Below, in pieces: positions 1 through 11,060 of a DNA stretch of 64,000 nt; position 1 is the first letter of the stretch, and each line of letters begins with the position of its first letter. Source of the DNA: Spirogloea muscicola (Eukaryota; Streptophyta; Zygnematophyceae; Spirogloeales; Spirogloeaceae); contig WELB01000050.1 of the NCBI GenBank assembly GCA_009602725.1, forward strand, positions 568,903 to 632,902. Reading direction: 5' to 3'. The translations under genes were made by a program, and so were the position numbers. The notes below the pieces were generated by a model, which was given only the letters and a program-made list of their open reading frames with translations, searched no databases and was not told the DNA's origin.

Positions 1-123
<123 letters not shown>

Positions 124-2064
124 CGTTGCGCCGAGCGCCCCGCTACCGCCACTGGCGCCGCGAGCTGCGCGCCGCGCCCGCCTTCGCCGCCGCGCTGCTC
201 GCCATGGCCGCCGCGCTGGCCGCCGAGATGCTGGCCGTGCACTTCGTCACCGCCGTCGTCGGCCTCGACTGGCACCGGTGAGCTCCCCGGCTGTGGGCTG
301 GCGCGTCGGCTCCGCCTCGGCTCGCCGCAGTGTGCAGGCCCCATTCCAGCTGCGGCTGCGGACGCCGAAGCCCTTGAGCTTGTGTCCTCAACCTCGGCCG
401 CCTCGAGCCCAAGCCCCAAACCCCTGAAGCCCAAACCCCTACAGCGATGCCTCGTCAGCCTCTCAGTGGCCCACAAATGCGTGCGCTCTTCCGAGGTCGA
501 CCAAAGAGCCCCGCCTCAGACTGCACCTCTGACCACTTGGGCTGCACCGTGCCGTTCCCTGAGCCGCTGTCTCGATGGTTCGTCTTGCCATCTGGCCAAC
601 ACTCGTGCATTCTGTCCACACCGTGGCGGGTTCTCCTGTCACTCCACCACCTTTCCTGGACCTTGAAAGCAGGGGTTGCTGGTGACACAACCTCCTGCAG
701 GAAGACGCGGCCGCTTCCCGACATGGGACAGTGGCTGCTCCTGGCGCTGAATGAGCGCGTGCCGCCGGTTGTGCGGGCATTCCTGCAGGCCGACGTGGTC
801 GGCCTCCACCACTACCTCATGCTTTTCATCATGCTCGGCTTCTCGGTCCTGTTCGGCAGCGTGCAGCCCCCGGGCCTCGGCCTCGGGGCGCGCTACTGCT
901 TCAGCATGGCCGTTGGCAGGCTCCTGCGCGCCGCCACCTTCCTGGGCACCATCCTGCCCTCGCCCAGGCCGTGGTGCGCAGCAGGGCGCTTTGAGACGAC
1001 GCCAGCGTGGCCCCATCCCTGGGCCCAAAAGTACTACGTCCCATATGCAGAAGATAATGGGATGATCCTGGAGCTCCTGCATCGAGATATGTGCTTTGGT
1101 GGGGCATATTCCTTGTGCTTGCATGCATCGTATGGCAGGTGGTCAATTGAGCAGCCACATGATAGAAATCTTTGAGGCCAAGTCGTGATCGAAGCAAGCA
1201 AGACCAAGTACGGATCAAGAATGGGTGAGGGCCCACCAATTCACTAGCGATCTCACAGAGCCGCCACTTTACTTTTGCCTGTCAAAGCATGTGCTAGCAG
1301 CTCCGCAAGGCCAGTACCCAGAGGAGTACAGGCCTGACTGGGGCATGTGGAGCTTCTTGGTGGACTTTATTCGGCCTCCTGATCCAGCAGTGCACGGAGT
1401 GACGGCAAAGGGCCTCCACATCCGACCTGGGGGTGGTTGCAACGACCTTGCCTTCAGCGGCCACATGCTGGTGGCTGTGCTGACCGCCGCTGCATGGCAG
1501 GTACTCCTGCTAGCAATGGCAGGACCCCAGTCTGAGCATTCATTCGGCCGAGCACAAGCTGAGGCTTATCACAAGAGTTATGCAGCTCACCACTGCGCCA
1601 GTTGCGGTGGTGTCAGCAACAGCCACCCTTGCATGCGTGCTTTCGTGCTGATGTGTCATGGACGTCTCATGCAGGAAGCACACCCTGGCTGGTCTGCACT
1701 TGTGGTGTGGCTTGCTGTCCTGCACTCTGGTCAGCGGGAAATCCGTGAGCGGCATCATTACACGGTGGACATAGTAGCTGGCTTGTATATGGGAATGCTG
1801 TTGTGGAGGTCCACCAAGTTTCTGTGGAAGAAGGAGGATACTCATGGACAGGCTGGGCGTGACGTGGAGAGCCGAGATGATCAACTGGTGAAGGCTGCAA
1901 AGGACGGCGACCTGGACAGAGTGAGGGCCCTTCTGAATGCGTATCAGGCCCATGAAAAAGACGAGGAGGCACCAACAGCAACATTGTGGCTACTTGGTGC
2001 AATGATTATTCTTGTGTGCGTGACTGTGGCTCTAACGGCCTTTCAAATGTTTCGTGGGGGCTGA
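124..2064 (+). CDS. Sphingomyelin-synthase-like PAP2 membrane enzyme, 5'-incomplete
   Basis: Multi-spanning membrane enzyme of the sphingomyelin synthase/PAP2_C superfamily, which transfers or hydrolyses lipid phospho-head-groups at Golgi or plasma membranes. Exons seen: before 278 (hydrophobic, ending DWHR, donor gtgagc), from 701 (four-Leu stretches, MLFIMLGFSVLFGSV, then LPSPRPWC), from about 1300 to 1500, and 1675-2064. The last intron (1501-1674, gtactc...gcag) is a multiple of three, so the frame stays open across it. Catalytic signature: GGCNDLAFSGH, then RHHYTVDIVAG, giving the His-His-Asp triad with the usual H-x3-D spacing. The exon 2 to exon 3 donor is not resolved. After the catalytic core comes a charged segment (QLVKAAKDGDLDRVRALL) resembling one ankyrin-like helix pair, then a final membrane helix ending at TGA 2064. 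The 5' end is lost against the poly-T run. Head-group specificity cannot be told from sequence. Confidence 0.82.
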
Positions 2065-2640
2065 TTGTGTGCCCCTCACTTCTTGATCTTATCATCTGCA
2101 TCCTATCCGTTGAGTAAAGCTTGCAAAAATTGCATTTGCTCTGGTTGCACAATGTGACAGCCGATGTAGACACTGCCTCCTAAGGGCAGGAATCAGTGGC
2201 GTTCCAGATGGCAAAGAACCATGCAGGTGCTGGCATGCAGCTCACAAGCTGATTCTGACCACAGCCCACAGGCTATTGTCACAGGCTGCATAATGCTGGG
2301 CGTGTTCTCCATGTAGATTACAGACTTCCTCATGCGTATGCCAACGCTTGTTAGCTTTGAGCGCAAGCTTCTATCAACTAGATGTTGGCGCAGATGCTAG
2401 GTGGTAGCACTGTGGCACAGTCAAAGGCCCCTGGGAGGCTGTAGTGCCAAAGTCTAAGCGACCAGCCATAAACATCATGCAGGGGCTGTGGTCATGTGAG
2501 CTTTGGAGAAGGTAGAGGAAGAGTGTCCAACTGATCGTAAGTGGTAAGTGTTGGCCATCGTCTCCCATACAAAAGGTCGACCCCGACAGCACAGGATAAG
2601 TTCGATGGGATCACGGCATGACAATGCCCAGAGAATACCC
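2065..2640. other. Intergenic, no gene recognised
   Basis: Contains the presumed 3' UTR of the PAP2-like gene on the left. No convincing exon, RNA gene or repeat was seen on either strand. Confidence 0.4.
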
Positions 2641-2649
2641 TTCTCCAAG

Positions 2650-3160
2650 CTACAGGTGTGCCCCTTTGGCCGTATAACGGGGCCCCACGACTCTTTTCAG
2701 CCACAAACGGCGCCATGGCTGGTCCCCCGGCGGCATCCCGTGGCGGCGCCGAGCGCAGCGAGCTGTGCGTGCAAGGTATGGGGATGGTGGAGGCGTCGTA
2801 GTCGGGGTAGCCGAGGGCCAGACTCTGGAGCTCCAGGAGCGCCTTGGTGAGCGCCACGGCCGCCGGCGGGTCTCCGGGCGCCTCTGCGGCGGCCAGAGAG
2901 CCGTCGGAGGACGCGTCGCTGGGCCAGTAGCCGCCGGAGGAGCGCGACGGCGACGGCGTCGACGACGGCGGCGTGCACGACGCCTCGGCCTCTTCGCCAT
3001 CCTCCGGCACCTCGATGCCTTCTACGACCTGCTCCAGCTGGGCCCGTCTCGCCGCCGCCATGGCCGGCGGCAGGCGGAGGCGCACGAAGGCCTTGGCGGG
3101 CGCCGGCGCCGCGTGCAGCGCCACGACGCGGCCGTCCCGGCGGCCTGCGGCCCAGNGCTT
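2650..3160 (-). CDS. Hypothetical protein, N-terminal exon(s)
   Basis: Not recognised. On the minus strand a frame reads DGRVVALHAAPAPAKAF, then an acidic Ser/Pro stretch (EDGEEAEASCTPPSS), then AVALTKALLELQSLALGYPDY. The amphipathic ALLELQSL helix and the acidic linker look protein-like rather than random, and the region sits in a CGG-rich island typical of gene starts here. A single N at 3155 lies beside a candidate ATG (MPEA). The N probably hides an indel, because the ATG frame and the good frame differ by one base. The splice donor after GYPDY is not clear, and no downstream exon was identified. Confidence 0.35.
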
Positions 3161-3724
3161 CCGGCATGGCCGCGGCGACGGCTCCCAGCCGAGACCAGCG
3201 GCGGCGGCGGCGGCAGCGGCAGCTAGCCGTCGAGCGAGATTGCCTGCTCGCCGTCGAGTCCCTCGTTCGGTATGCCGCTCCAGCGACGGCGGACTCCAGC
3301 GACGGCGGAGGTGCGGCGGGCGCCGTGTCCGCGAGAAGGCGCGGCGGCAGCCGCAGTCTGGGGCTGCCGCCGCTCCGCCGGCGGGGGGGATGATCCCCCC
3401 GGGGACTCACGTCCCTGACGTTCCCAACTGATGGGAAACAACGCCGGCTTCCCCACGAACGCCCTACCGTCCGGGCAGCCGCGGGAGTGGAACCCCACTT
3501 CCGCTCCTTCCGATTCGTATTTGTACTTTTGAACCCGCAACGGCCATTCCGAGGATGCCTCGGCGCCCCGTCGAGCTCAGCTTTCACTTCATGCGCACCG
3601 CGCACCTTTCTTAGCGCCTCCCGCCATTGGGCCCAACCGCCGCTGAAGGGCGGCAGTCACTTGTGGCCAACCCCTCCTGCCTTCTTGGTGGTCTGTCCTC
3701 TCATGTGGCGTCTTTTCTGTCTTC

Positions 3725-3900
3725 TTCTGTCTTTTCTGACTTGCACTTACTACCGAGTAGAGGTCACTGAGAGCCCACTTGCTGACGTCTTTGAGACTCT
3801 TACCCTGCTTTTTGCGCCTTCCCGGCCCTTTCAGACCTTGTCCATTCCTTTGGGCTGGCCTCTTCACAGCCACTGCTGTCAACTTGGAAGAGATGTTCTC
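3725..3900 (+). repeat. Decayed LINE 3' tail with degenerate hairpin
   Basis: The sequence holds 'gaccttgtccattcctttgggctggcct...cacagccact', a decayed version of the hairpin tail found in the retrotransposon region. It is preceded by a degenerate copy of the stop-proximal stretch ('...tagaggtcactgagagcc...gctgacgtct'). The order matches the better-kept copies near 10.5 kb and 37.9-38.0 kb (reverse). Family C-like by that order. Confidence 0.5.
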
Positions 3901-4795
3901 TTTTCTGATGACTTCCTGTGCTGTGTTTACTCCGACTTGCGGCTGTTGACTAGACGTTCTCAAGTGAATGTCCGTTGTAGCCACTTGTTTCTTCGGAGAG
4001 GTTTGCATTCTCGTGTTGCGCTTTCCTAACGACCCTGTCCAGTCGATAACGACTGGCATACCAACCCCACTTTCATTCTGCCGAGAGGGCTTATACCTGT
4101 TATTCTTGCGCTGGCACCTCACAGCCACCATCCTCTGTGCCAGACCACTCTTCTGCCTGCCTCTGGAGGGCGTTAGGAGTGTCTCGACCTAGCTGAGCAT
4201 AGGCCTACCCGCTAACCTCTCGCGGACTCCCCTATTTCTGAGCAGGCAACGCTGCCGCAGCCGCAGTGCGAGAGCTGCATGTAACAAGGAGGGGGGTGCC
4301 ACATGGCAGATTGACTGCAACTGTTACAACAAGTCCTCTTTTGCATATGTGATAGCATATGTAACTATACACACAACAAAAGAAGGTGACCTCTGGAGAT
4401 CGTCGCTTGAGTTTGGTGCACAGCAATAGATGTCTACTTCACTTCGCTTATACATGGATGACTAAGGAGCTGGTCAATTCACAGATCTGACACGTAGACA
4501 CCAGAGACTTGCACATCTCGTTAAGTGGCAACAGAGTCGGCCCAATTAGGTTCGAGTCGATTGTCACTGTATGTGATGTCTCAAGAGCCTCCAGAGCTTG
4601 GCAGCAGATCTTTTCAACTCTTTGCTCATGGGAGTTGTCCCTAAATCAAGGTAAATCAAGGTAGGCATTTTCTTCTCTGGTGAAGCAAGAGAGCACCAGA
4701 AGTGTCAGACTGGTACTGAATGATGACCCACCAAGACATTGATGCTCTGAAAGAGAGCAGCATGCATGCTTGCATGCCAAATGTATGGAAAACAG
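3901..4795. other. Intergenic, no gene recognised
   Basis: AT-richer sequence between the tail relic and the end of the cyclophilin gene. No supportable exon, RNA gene or intact repeat. Confidence 0.35.
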
Positions 4796-6814
4796 CTAGT
4801 TGAACGACACCATTGTGCCTTTGTCAACAGACACACAAGAGCCACAGAAAAGGACAGGTATGCTCACGACAGCTTCCAGTCGATGCTCTGTCATCTGAAG
4901 TTGTCGCTTCAGTGCGTCTACATCTCTGCAGCAAAAATCAGGGCCACGTACATCTGCAGCCCCGCACAATCACCCAAGTATCGTGCAGGAATGAGGTATG
5001 ATGCTACCTGTCGTGATTGCATGTTGGTATTGACTTGCACTTTGCAGGATTTGGACATACAAGCACAAGGAGCAGCAACCAATCATCAACCTGACTGGAT
5101 CTACTCAGAAGATAGACAATGGGGTCTAAAGTAGAGCACAAGGACTAGATGCTTGCCGTATACATAAGTGGAAGTTATGGTTATCCGTTCAACTGGCTGT
5201 GTGGAGAAAAATTGAGGGGTAAGTACAGCAGAGAGCGTCCAGATTGATCAAGCAGATTGAGAAGACAGGGTGTGCCTACCTAATATGTCAAAGTCATTGC
5301 AAGGCTGCATCATTATTGAGCATGCCTGCCAAGGAGACCTTACCATGACAAAGATTCCTTCCGTCTTTGTTGGGAGCTTCTCCATTTTCGTCAATGTCTC
5401 ATCTCCACTTACCATCTTCCCAAAGACAGCATACTGCACAGCTCAACAGTTGTTTCGCTTCAAGAATAATCAGGCTTGTGCTTGGTGCTGCTCGAGCTTG
5501 GAAAAGCTTGAGGAGCAGTTAGCACATGACTGCTGTGCCAAATTGAGAGTGTGACTGCAAGCTCAAGCAGCAATGGCTCTCGCATCATCAAGTCTGAATG
5601 TCACCTTCTCATCCAAATGCGGTGCATCACCAAGCAAGATAGAGAAAGATGAGGTCGCGCTATCAGGATCGTCGTACCTGATTCATAAGACCTGTTTGGT
5701 ATTGTTTGTGAAATCGATCAACCTTATGCAACTTCAGGTACCAAATGGGGGCTACCACAACCAGCCCATGCAGCATCTGATTTTCCATTGGCAAGCTAGG
5801 AACCTACCTTCCCATGGATAGCACTCCACGGACATGCTTGACTGGGGAGAACTCTCCAACTACAGATTTTTCTGCCTCCACCTGTTGATCTGCATTCAGT
5901 GCTGCTTCGCGACCACCAATGACTGCAGCTACTTGAGCGACAAAGCCTCTGTCAACCTGTTCACAGGTGACGCCAGCATCTTAGCATTACGTGATGATGA
6001 CTGCCACAGGACGTCAAGATGTGCTTGACTGCAGGAATCGTTGTGCCTGTTGAGGACAGGGCCCCTGAATGTCTAAAAGTACTTCGCCAATTAAAGGCCT
6101 GCACAGGTCTGAGTCGCTTTCAGCGAGGCCTCGTCACGCTGGTACAATCACCCTGAAGAAGTGGTTCCCGTTGTAGCAACCGAGGCGGGCCAACGTGGAG
6201 ATGTGCGCTACGGTCACGGGAGCCACGTCCGGGAAGAAGCCAAAGACAATGTCGCCCTGGCTCGTCTGTTTCAGTTGCCCACGAAGGTCGAATCAAGTGC
6301 TGCACCCTGCAGAGGCCTGTAGGGACGTGTCTGAGGAAAACCGGGAACCTCTTGACGTGTAAAATCCTGTACAGCCGCGTGATGTGCAATTGAGGCCCTG
6401 CATTGGCATGTTCCCTACTGCCTTCTCACGGAAGCAGGGACCAAGTAATCGCTGGCGTAATGCAGAGGACTGAGGCTCAATGGCTAGCAATGCGATAATG
6501 TAAGGGCAGGACAAGGACAGTGCTTGAAATCAGTAAGCTCTGCTGTGCAGGCCACGGCAAGGTGAGGCGTCGAGGGGGAGCGGCACCTGGAAGACCACAC
6601 GCTCGGGCCCCATGCGGGGCTCCTGCCACTCCCCCTGCCGCCGGAGGTCGCCGCTGCCGCCGCCGCCGCCGCCGCCACCCAGCGCGGCAGCCGACGCAGC
6701 CGCGGCGCACAGGCACGAGACGAGCAGGAGCAGTTGCGGCGGCCGGGGCCGCGGGCGCAGCCGCGACGCCGCCATGGCGGCCATGAGGGGCGCCTGGCCA
6801 CTGTCGGTGGCCAT
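4796..6814 (-). CDS. CYP23-like secretory peptidyl-prolyl cis-trans isomerase
   Basis: Cyclophilin-type prolyl isomerase of the plant CYP23 kind, predicted to enter the secretory pathway. Exons (minus strand): 6814-6587, 6265-6152, 5956-5808, 5677-5605, 5433-5344, 5196-5157 and 4953 down to a TAG at 4796. The summed length is 852 nt with consistent phases, giving about 283 aa. An N-terminal hydrophobic stretch (LLLLVSCLCAAAASAAAL) follows an Arg/Pro-rich start; an ATG ten codons later is an alternative. Signature segments: GDIVFGFFPDVAP, GCYNGNHFFRV, KHVRGVLSMGR, SSFSILLGDAPHLD, YAVFGKMVSGDETL, LPTKTEGIFVM, VERITITSTYVY. The family's C-terminal Arg-rich helix (DALKRQLQMTEHRLEAV) is present. 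The sixth intron appears to use a GC donor (ACG|GCAAGC). The last exon could instead end at a gtgagc after EAV. The preceding minus-strand gene, NDK, is an unlinked housekeeping gene. Confidence 0.9.
6650..6690. repeat. CGG/CCG-rich tract in cyclophilin exon 1
   Basis: An imperfect CCG run. On the coding (minus) strand it encodes the Gly-rich linker ([10 protein letters not shown]) between signal peptide and isomerase domain. Similar tracts mark most gene starts in this window. Confidence 0.6.
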
Positions 6815-7976
6815 GCGGGAATGCGACTTTCTTGGTGGCGCTCTTCGCCTGTGTTCACCCCACCTTCTGTAGAACGTGCCGTGCCTGTGCTTGGCCGCTT
6901 TTGGCCCTCCGTCGATAAATTACATGCTGTCTTGTCAAGCATGATCTCAAGCTCCTGCCTTCCCATTGATGTGACGTTGCAGCCTGCAGCCGGCAGCTTC
7001 ACGGGCAGGTAGCGATGCACGACTTGTGAAAAGTGCAGGTTTGTCTCCAATCTGGAGAACAAAATGTACAATGGGTTATACACAAAAACCGGGTGATAGC
7101 ACACATGATCGGTCTTTCCAATTCATTGCCGGCGAATCAGTTATGAAAGCGGAGCCGAAACAAGGGCAGAATATTAGAGCAGGTGTAGGGAGAGAGATCT
7201 TGCAAAAGAGGGCGATGGTGACAGCGAGAGCACTCGCAGAGGCAGTGACAAGCACTTGCAGGCGAAGTACCCGAGCACTTGCCGGGTGAGCACTTGCAGA
7301 GCACTTGTACTCGCAGGTCTTGTTTCACAGCTTCCTTGGGAAGCTCAGCTTCTCAGATGCAAGTCCAGCTTCAGCTGCAGATGTCGCGGTGAGGAGGACC
7401 CTAAACTCCAATGGACTGAGTACCTACCAATATTGCCTGTTGAGCAGTTTACTCAACTAACACCACATGACCCAAATGGCACCCTGTCAAGTACGGAAGG
7501 GCACCACTTGACACTTGCTGTTGTCCCAGCTAAAGTGATCTGTTGCGTGGCAGATCTAGGCCGCACCCCAGACTATGCACGAGATGTGGAGGCACCTTAT
7601 GTGCAAAGGAGTGCAGATTATCTAAAGGCGCGTGAATGAGAAGGCCAGGCAGAGGCAGCTGCCCAGAAGAATCAGAGAGGGGAAGAGCATATGGAAGGTT
7701 GAGGAGACCAAATGGGGCGGAGGAATGACTTGATAGAGATGCAAATGGGGTGGAGGGATGACTTATCTAGGGATGAATAATGTAGCAGGCTACAGCGCCA
7801 CCCACGACCATGCAACTCACAACACACTTTCCACACCCCTTTCTGCCCTCCTTTTGCGATTCCAAGGACTGAATCTGACATTCTGCATGCTAGAAGTGCA
7901 AAACGTCAAGGCTACGTCCAGACACGTCCAATAATATCCAAAACTTTCATTGTGTCCCAGCCAAAGTAGTGAGATT
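6815..7976. other. Intergenic with degenerate short repeats
   Basis: Lies between the start of the cyclophilin gene and the NDK stop codon, so it should hold the cyclophilin promoter and the NDK 3' UTR. Around 7228-7316 the motif 'gagcacttgcag' recurs in degenerate form several times. A plus-strand frame at 7256-7639 is open, but I see no family signature or splice context that makes it a gene. Confidence 0.4.
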
Positions 7977-9419
7977 CTACTCGCTGATCCAAGGCTTGAG
8001 GGCTGGCTGCCACTCAACAACGCCTTCTGGGAACCACAGAGCGATCTCTTTCTGCGCGTTTTCCACCGAGTCAGAACCATGAATGATATTCCTGGAGAGC
8101 AGCACGAGACGAATGAGCTTGTGATGTCAAAGCACTCCAAGCGAGCCACAGTCCAGAAACCACACAGTGGCTGCAATATACACTGTGCAGGGGAGGGATC
8201 CTGATCTATTCGTAAGATGCAGTTCCTCAGCCGCCAGAGATTTATGACTGCAGCCAAGAAGGATATTACTACTTCCTCCACATCTTGGACCTTCATTGTG
8301 CTGATGAATGACAATCTCTACCCATAACCTTGTAGCTGCTACATGCCACGAGCAAGGTGCAGAGCATGGCCAACCAAATAGCAACAACATCATCGAGTTG
8401 GAACTGTGAGGAAATATTACCTTCCAATCTCAACTGCGTAGTCACCACGAATGGTTCCAGGGGCTGATGCAGCTGGATTTGTGGCTCCAATGATAGTCCT
8501 GCCAGTGGCCACAACACCCTTGCCCTCCCAAACCATGGCAACGACAGGGCCAGAAATGATGTAATCGACAAGGCTGCTGAAGAAGGGCTTGGAAGACAGG
8601 TCCGCGTAATGCTTCTCCGCAAAGCCTCGTTCCACAGAGATAAGCTTCAGACCTAGAGTATTTTGGGCAATGGAAGTACTAAGTGCATGAGTACATGAAT
8701 CAGATACATGTAACCTCCATGATGTGCTCAATCCTAAGTATTGAAGTCCTTCTTCAGCCTGTGTTTGCACGGTTACCCTAGGCCCCCTTAGCATAGGGCT
8801 TCACTTTGTGTAGCCCCATCCTTTGCACCAGCTTTTGCCTGAATGATACTTTGGCTTGGTATGGCTTCTCTCGGAAACCAAGAGCACTGCGCGACTCAAT
8901 CATGACAAACTCGAGCACAGCTACCAGAATACAACCTTGACTGTCACCGAAGCGGGCTCGTCTCGTGCGTTCACAAATCCTGATAGTCCCAGACAGCGAT
9001 GCAAAGGAAATACATGACACATACAGGGCCCCTTGATAAATGTGCTAAGTGGGCTAGTCAAAGCTCACCTCGAAGCGTGAAACCCTTGCGCTCGAAGCGC
9101 TGAATGATCTCTCCTACCTGCATAACAGGTTTGCGTATTCAGGCAGCTGCGGGGGCGCTGTGAGACTTCCTCCTTAAGCCCTCACAATGTCTCAAGTGGT
9201 GGCAAGCACCCAGTAAACCACGTTGAAGGCTGGAGTATGTTGCCCTCTGGAACGTAAGTTATGCGGCGAGCGTAAAGGCTACCCGTCGGTTAGGTTCTGG
9301 AACGCTGGGCTGGCCGAATGAACAGCAGAGCCAGCGACGAAGTAAGGGGTGACAAGGGGACAGACCAGGTTGCGGTGGACGCCGTCGGGCTTGACCATGA
9401 TGTACGTCTGTTCGGCCAT
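7977..9419 (-). CDS. NDK: Nucleoside diphosphate kinase
   Basis: Makes NTPs by transferring the terminal phosphate of ATP through a phosphohistidine; probably cytosolic, since no targeting extension precedes [14 protein letters not shown]. Four exons on the minus strand: 9419-9366, 9117-9069, 8652-8421, 8091-7977. They sum to 450 nt with consistent phases and encode 149 aa, the normal length for a eukaryotic NDK. Landmarks: [49 protein letters not shown], the [15 protein letters not shown] loop, and [16 protein letters not shown] with the active-site His. All introns are GT-AG. The 5' UTR runs through a long CGG tract. Confidence 0.96.
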
Positions 9420-9477
9420 GGCGGACGACTGAGCTGAGATTGGCGGCGGGCGTTGAGGGGGTGAGCTGCGCAGGCGG

Positions 9478-9478
9478 G

Positions 9479-9523
<45 letters not shown>

Positions 9524-9524
9524 C
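9478..9524. repeat. (GGC)n microsatellite upstream of NDK
   Basis: About fifteen near-perfect GGC triplets, about 60 bp upstream of the NDK start codon on its 5' UTR/promoter side. A single N (9597) follows, and the sequence beyond it is a LINE end, so the join is uncertain. Confidence 0.85.
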
Positions 9525-9597
9525 GAGCTGCCGGGGTGCTGGGGGTTGAGCAGTACAAGAAGCCCTGCGGGAGAAGACAACTGGAGCTCCTACGGCN

Positions 9598-10095
9598 CGC
9601 ATGCGCTTGGCCGTCTCGCTGCAGAGGTCCATGGCCCGTGCGCTCCTCTTTCGTGCCGGGAGAGCCCTCGCTGCTGCCTCTGGCTCTGTCCAGGGGACCC
9701 ACTTCCAGGACCCTAGCCTCTCTGATTTGCGGCTGCTTAGCAGGGGTTACTGAGTAATTTGTAGCTGCTTTCTTTCTTTGTGTGCTTTGGTTTCTTAGCG
9801 CTTCCTCTGGCTTCCTCTGGCCCCCTTCTCGTTCTTTGTTCATTCTTTTTTGGGCTGGCTTGTCCAGCCCCTATCCTCAATGGGCGAGCCCTTTCTTCTT
9901 TCGGCACCTCTTTCTTTGGCTTTGGACATTGTCCATTGTTTTTGGGCTGGCTTTGCCAGCCCCTCTTCTCTATGGGCGAGCACTTTCTCTTTCTTTTTTC
10001 GGCGCCTCTTTTCGAATATTATATTTTCTCTTATGGGCGAGCCCTTTCTTAGGGCGACGTCTTTCCGCCGGCTAGCTACTCGGACTAGCATCTCC
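9598..10095 (+). mobile_element. 5'-truncated family-A LINE end with two tandem hairpins
   Basis: The frame from 9600 reads MRLAVSLQRSMARAL, FRAGRALAAASGS and ends LSDLRLLSRGY with TGA near 9750. This is the C-terminus of the RLE-type LINE protein seen complete at 24.4-25.2 kb. The 3' UTR carries two hairpins (GGGCTGGC...CCAGCCC near 9852 and 9954). Each is followed by ATGGGCGAGC, with a third ATGGGCGAGC near 10034. A family-C tail fragment follows near 10050-10095. It begins right after the N at 9597, so the truncation point is not certain. Confidence 0.85.
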
Positions 10096-11060
10096 TGACT
10101 AGACAAAATTTTCGTGTGTTTGAAACAAACGAAGATAAGAAGCCCTTCTGCCACCAACTAGAGCTCGCCCAGCTTTCTGGTGCAAGGCATTAGCCTGGGC
10201 ACGCTGCAAACAGGCTGAAACTCGTCGTCGCAAGAAAGACAGATATGCAGCTGGCAAGCACATCTCAGCCGGGAACACATCTGCACGTCGTGTGTAGCCT
10301 AGATTGGCAATGTTGTGGAGGAGGGTGTGGAAACGCGGACCCAGACAGCCAAAGGTGTCAACTGCAGCTGGCAGGAGCTGATCGCACCGGGGGTAGGCGG
10401 AGTAGTGCTGTAGCTTTCTCTGCTCTGCAATGCCCACTGCGTGACCAGCGATTTGTGTCGATGCTGGACCTTTGTACATCTCCTGACTAGAGGTTACTGA
10501 GCGTCCTCTGGCTGATGTCTTAGTCCTAAACCTTCTCGCTCCGGCTCCTTCAGACCTTGGCCATTCCTTTGGGCTAACCTTTCCCAGCCACCAGTCAATC
10601 TGGCCGCGCTTTCTTTCTCTTTCTCTGGCTTTGGACATTGTCCATTGTTTTTGGGCTGGCTTTGCCAGCCCCTCTTCTCTATGGGCGAGCACTTTCTTCC
10701 ATTCCGGCCTGGCCTGGCTGCCTTGTCCGTGATGCTCGCATCTGTGCATTGAACTTATTGACCCAATGACGACAGAAAGAAGCAGCTCGTCGAGTGCAAG
10801 GAAGGGCTCAACGAATGAAGCAATAGAAGAAAGGGCTCGCCCATTGAGGATCGGGGCTGGAAAAGCCAGGCCAAAAAAAGAATGAACAAAGTGCGAAAAG
10901 GAAACTTTCGTGTTTTTGAAACAAACGAAGGTCAAATGGCCAAGTACAAAGGCAAGCACATCTGAAGACCTACATAATGTACAGCAGATTGACCCGCTCA
11001 GTAACCACGGGTCAATACATGAAGGTCGCTAATCGATGCCTGAATACGAGTGAAAAGGGG
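10096..11060 (-). mobile_element. Mosaic of family-B, A and C LINE ends
   Basis: On the minus strand, 10430-10130 encodes the family-B C-terminus (CDQLLPAAVDTFGCLG, RRADVFPAEMCLPAAYL, QRAQANALHQKAGRAL). It joins directly to the family-B terminal motif CTTCGTTTGTTTCAAA at about 10145-10120, skipping the usual last codons and UTR. Plus-strand family-C tail and hairpin lie at about 10490-10690. A minus-strand hairpin lies at 10833-10875. A further family-B terminal segment lies at 11060-10915 (minus). These look like insertions into older ends. Confidence 0.75.

Noticed and set aside
3487-4131. Overlapping open frames on both strands
   Set aside because: They cross a decayed LINE tail and have no homologous signature.
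4530-4570. tRNA-like 'ggttcgagtcg'
   Set aside because: Only the T-loop-like string is present; no D arm, anticodon arm or acceptor pairing could be drawn.
6484-7104. 206-aa minus-strand frame overlapping cyclophilin exon 1
   Set aside because: The overlapping frame with signal peptide and RVVFQ joins perfectly to later cyclophilin exons; this one does not.
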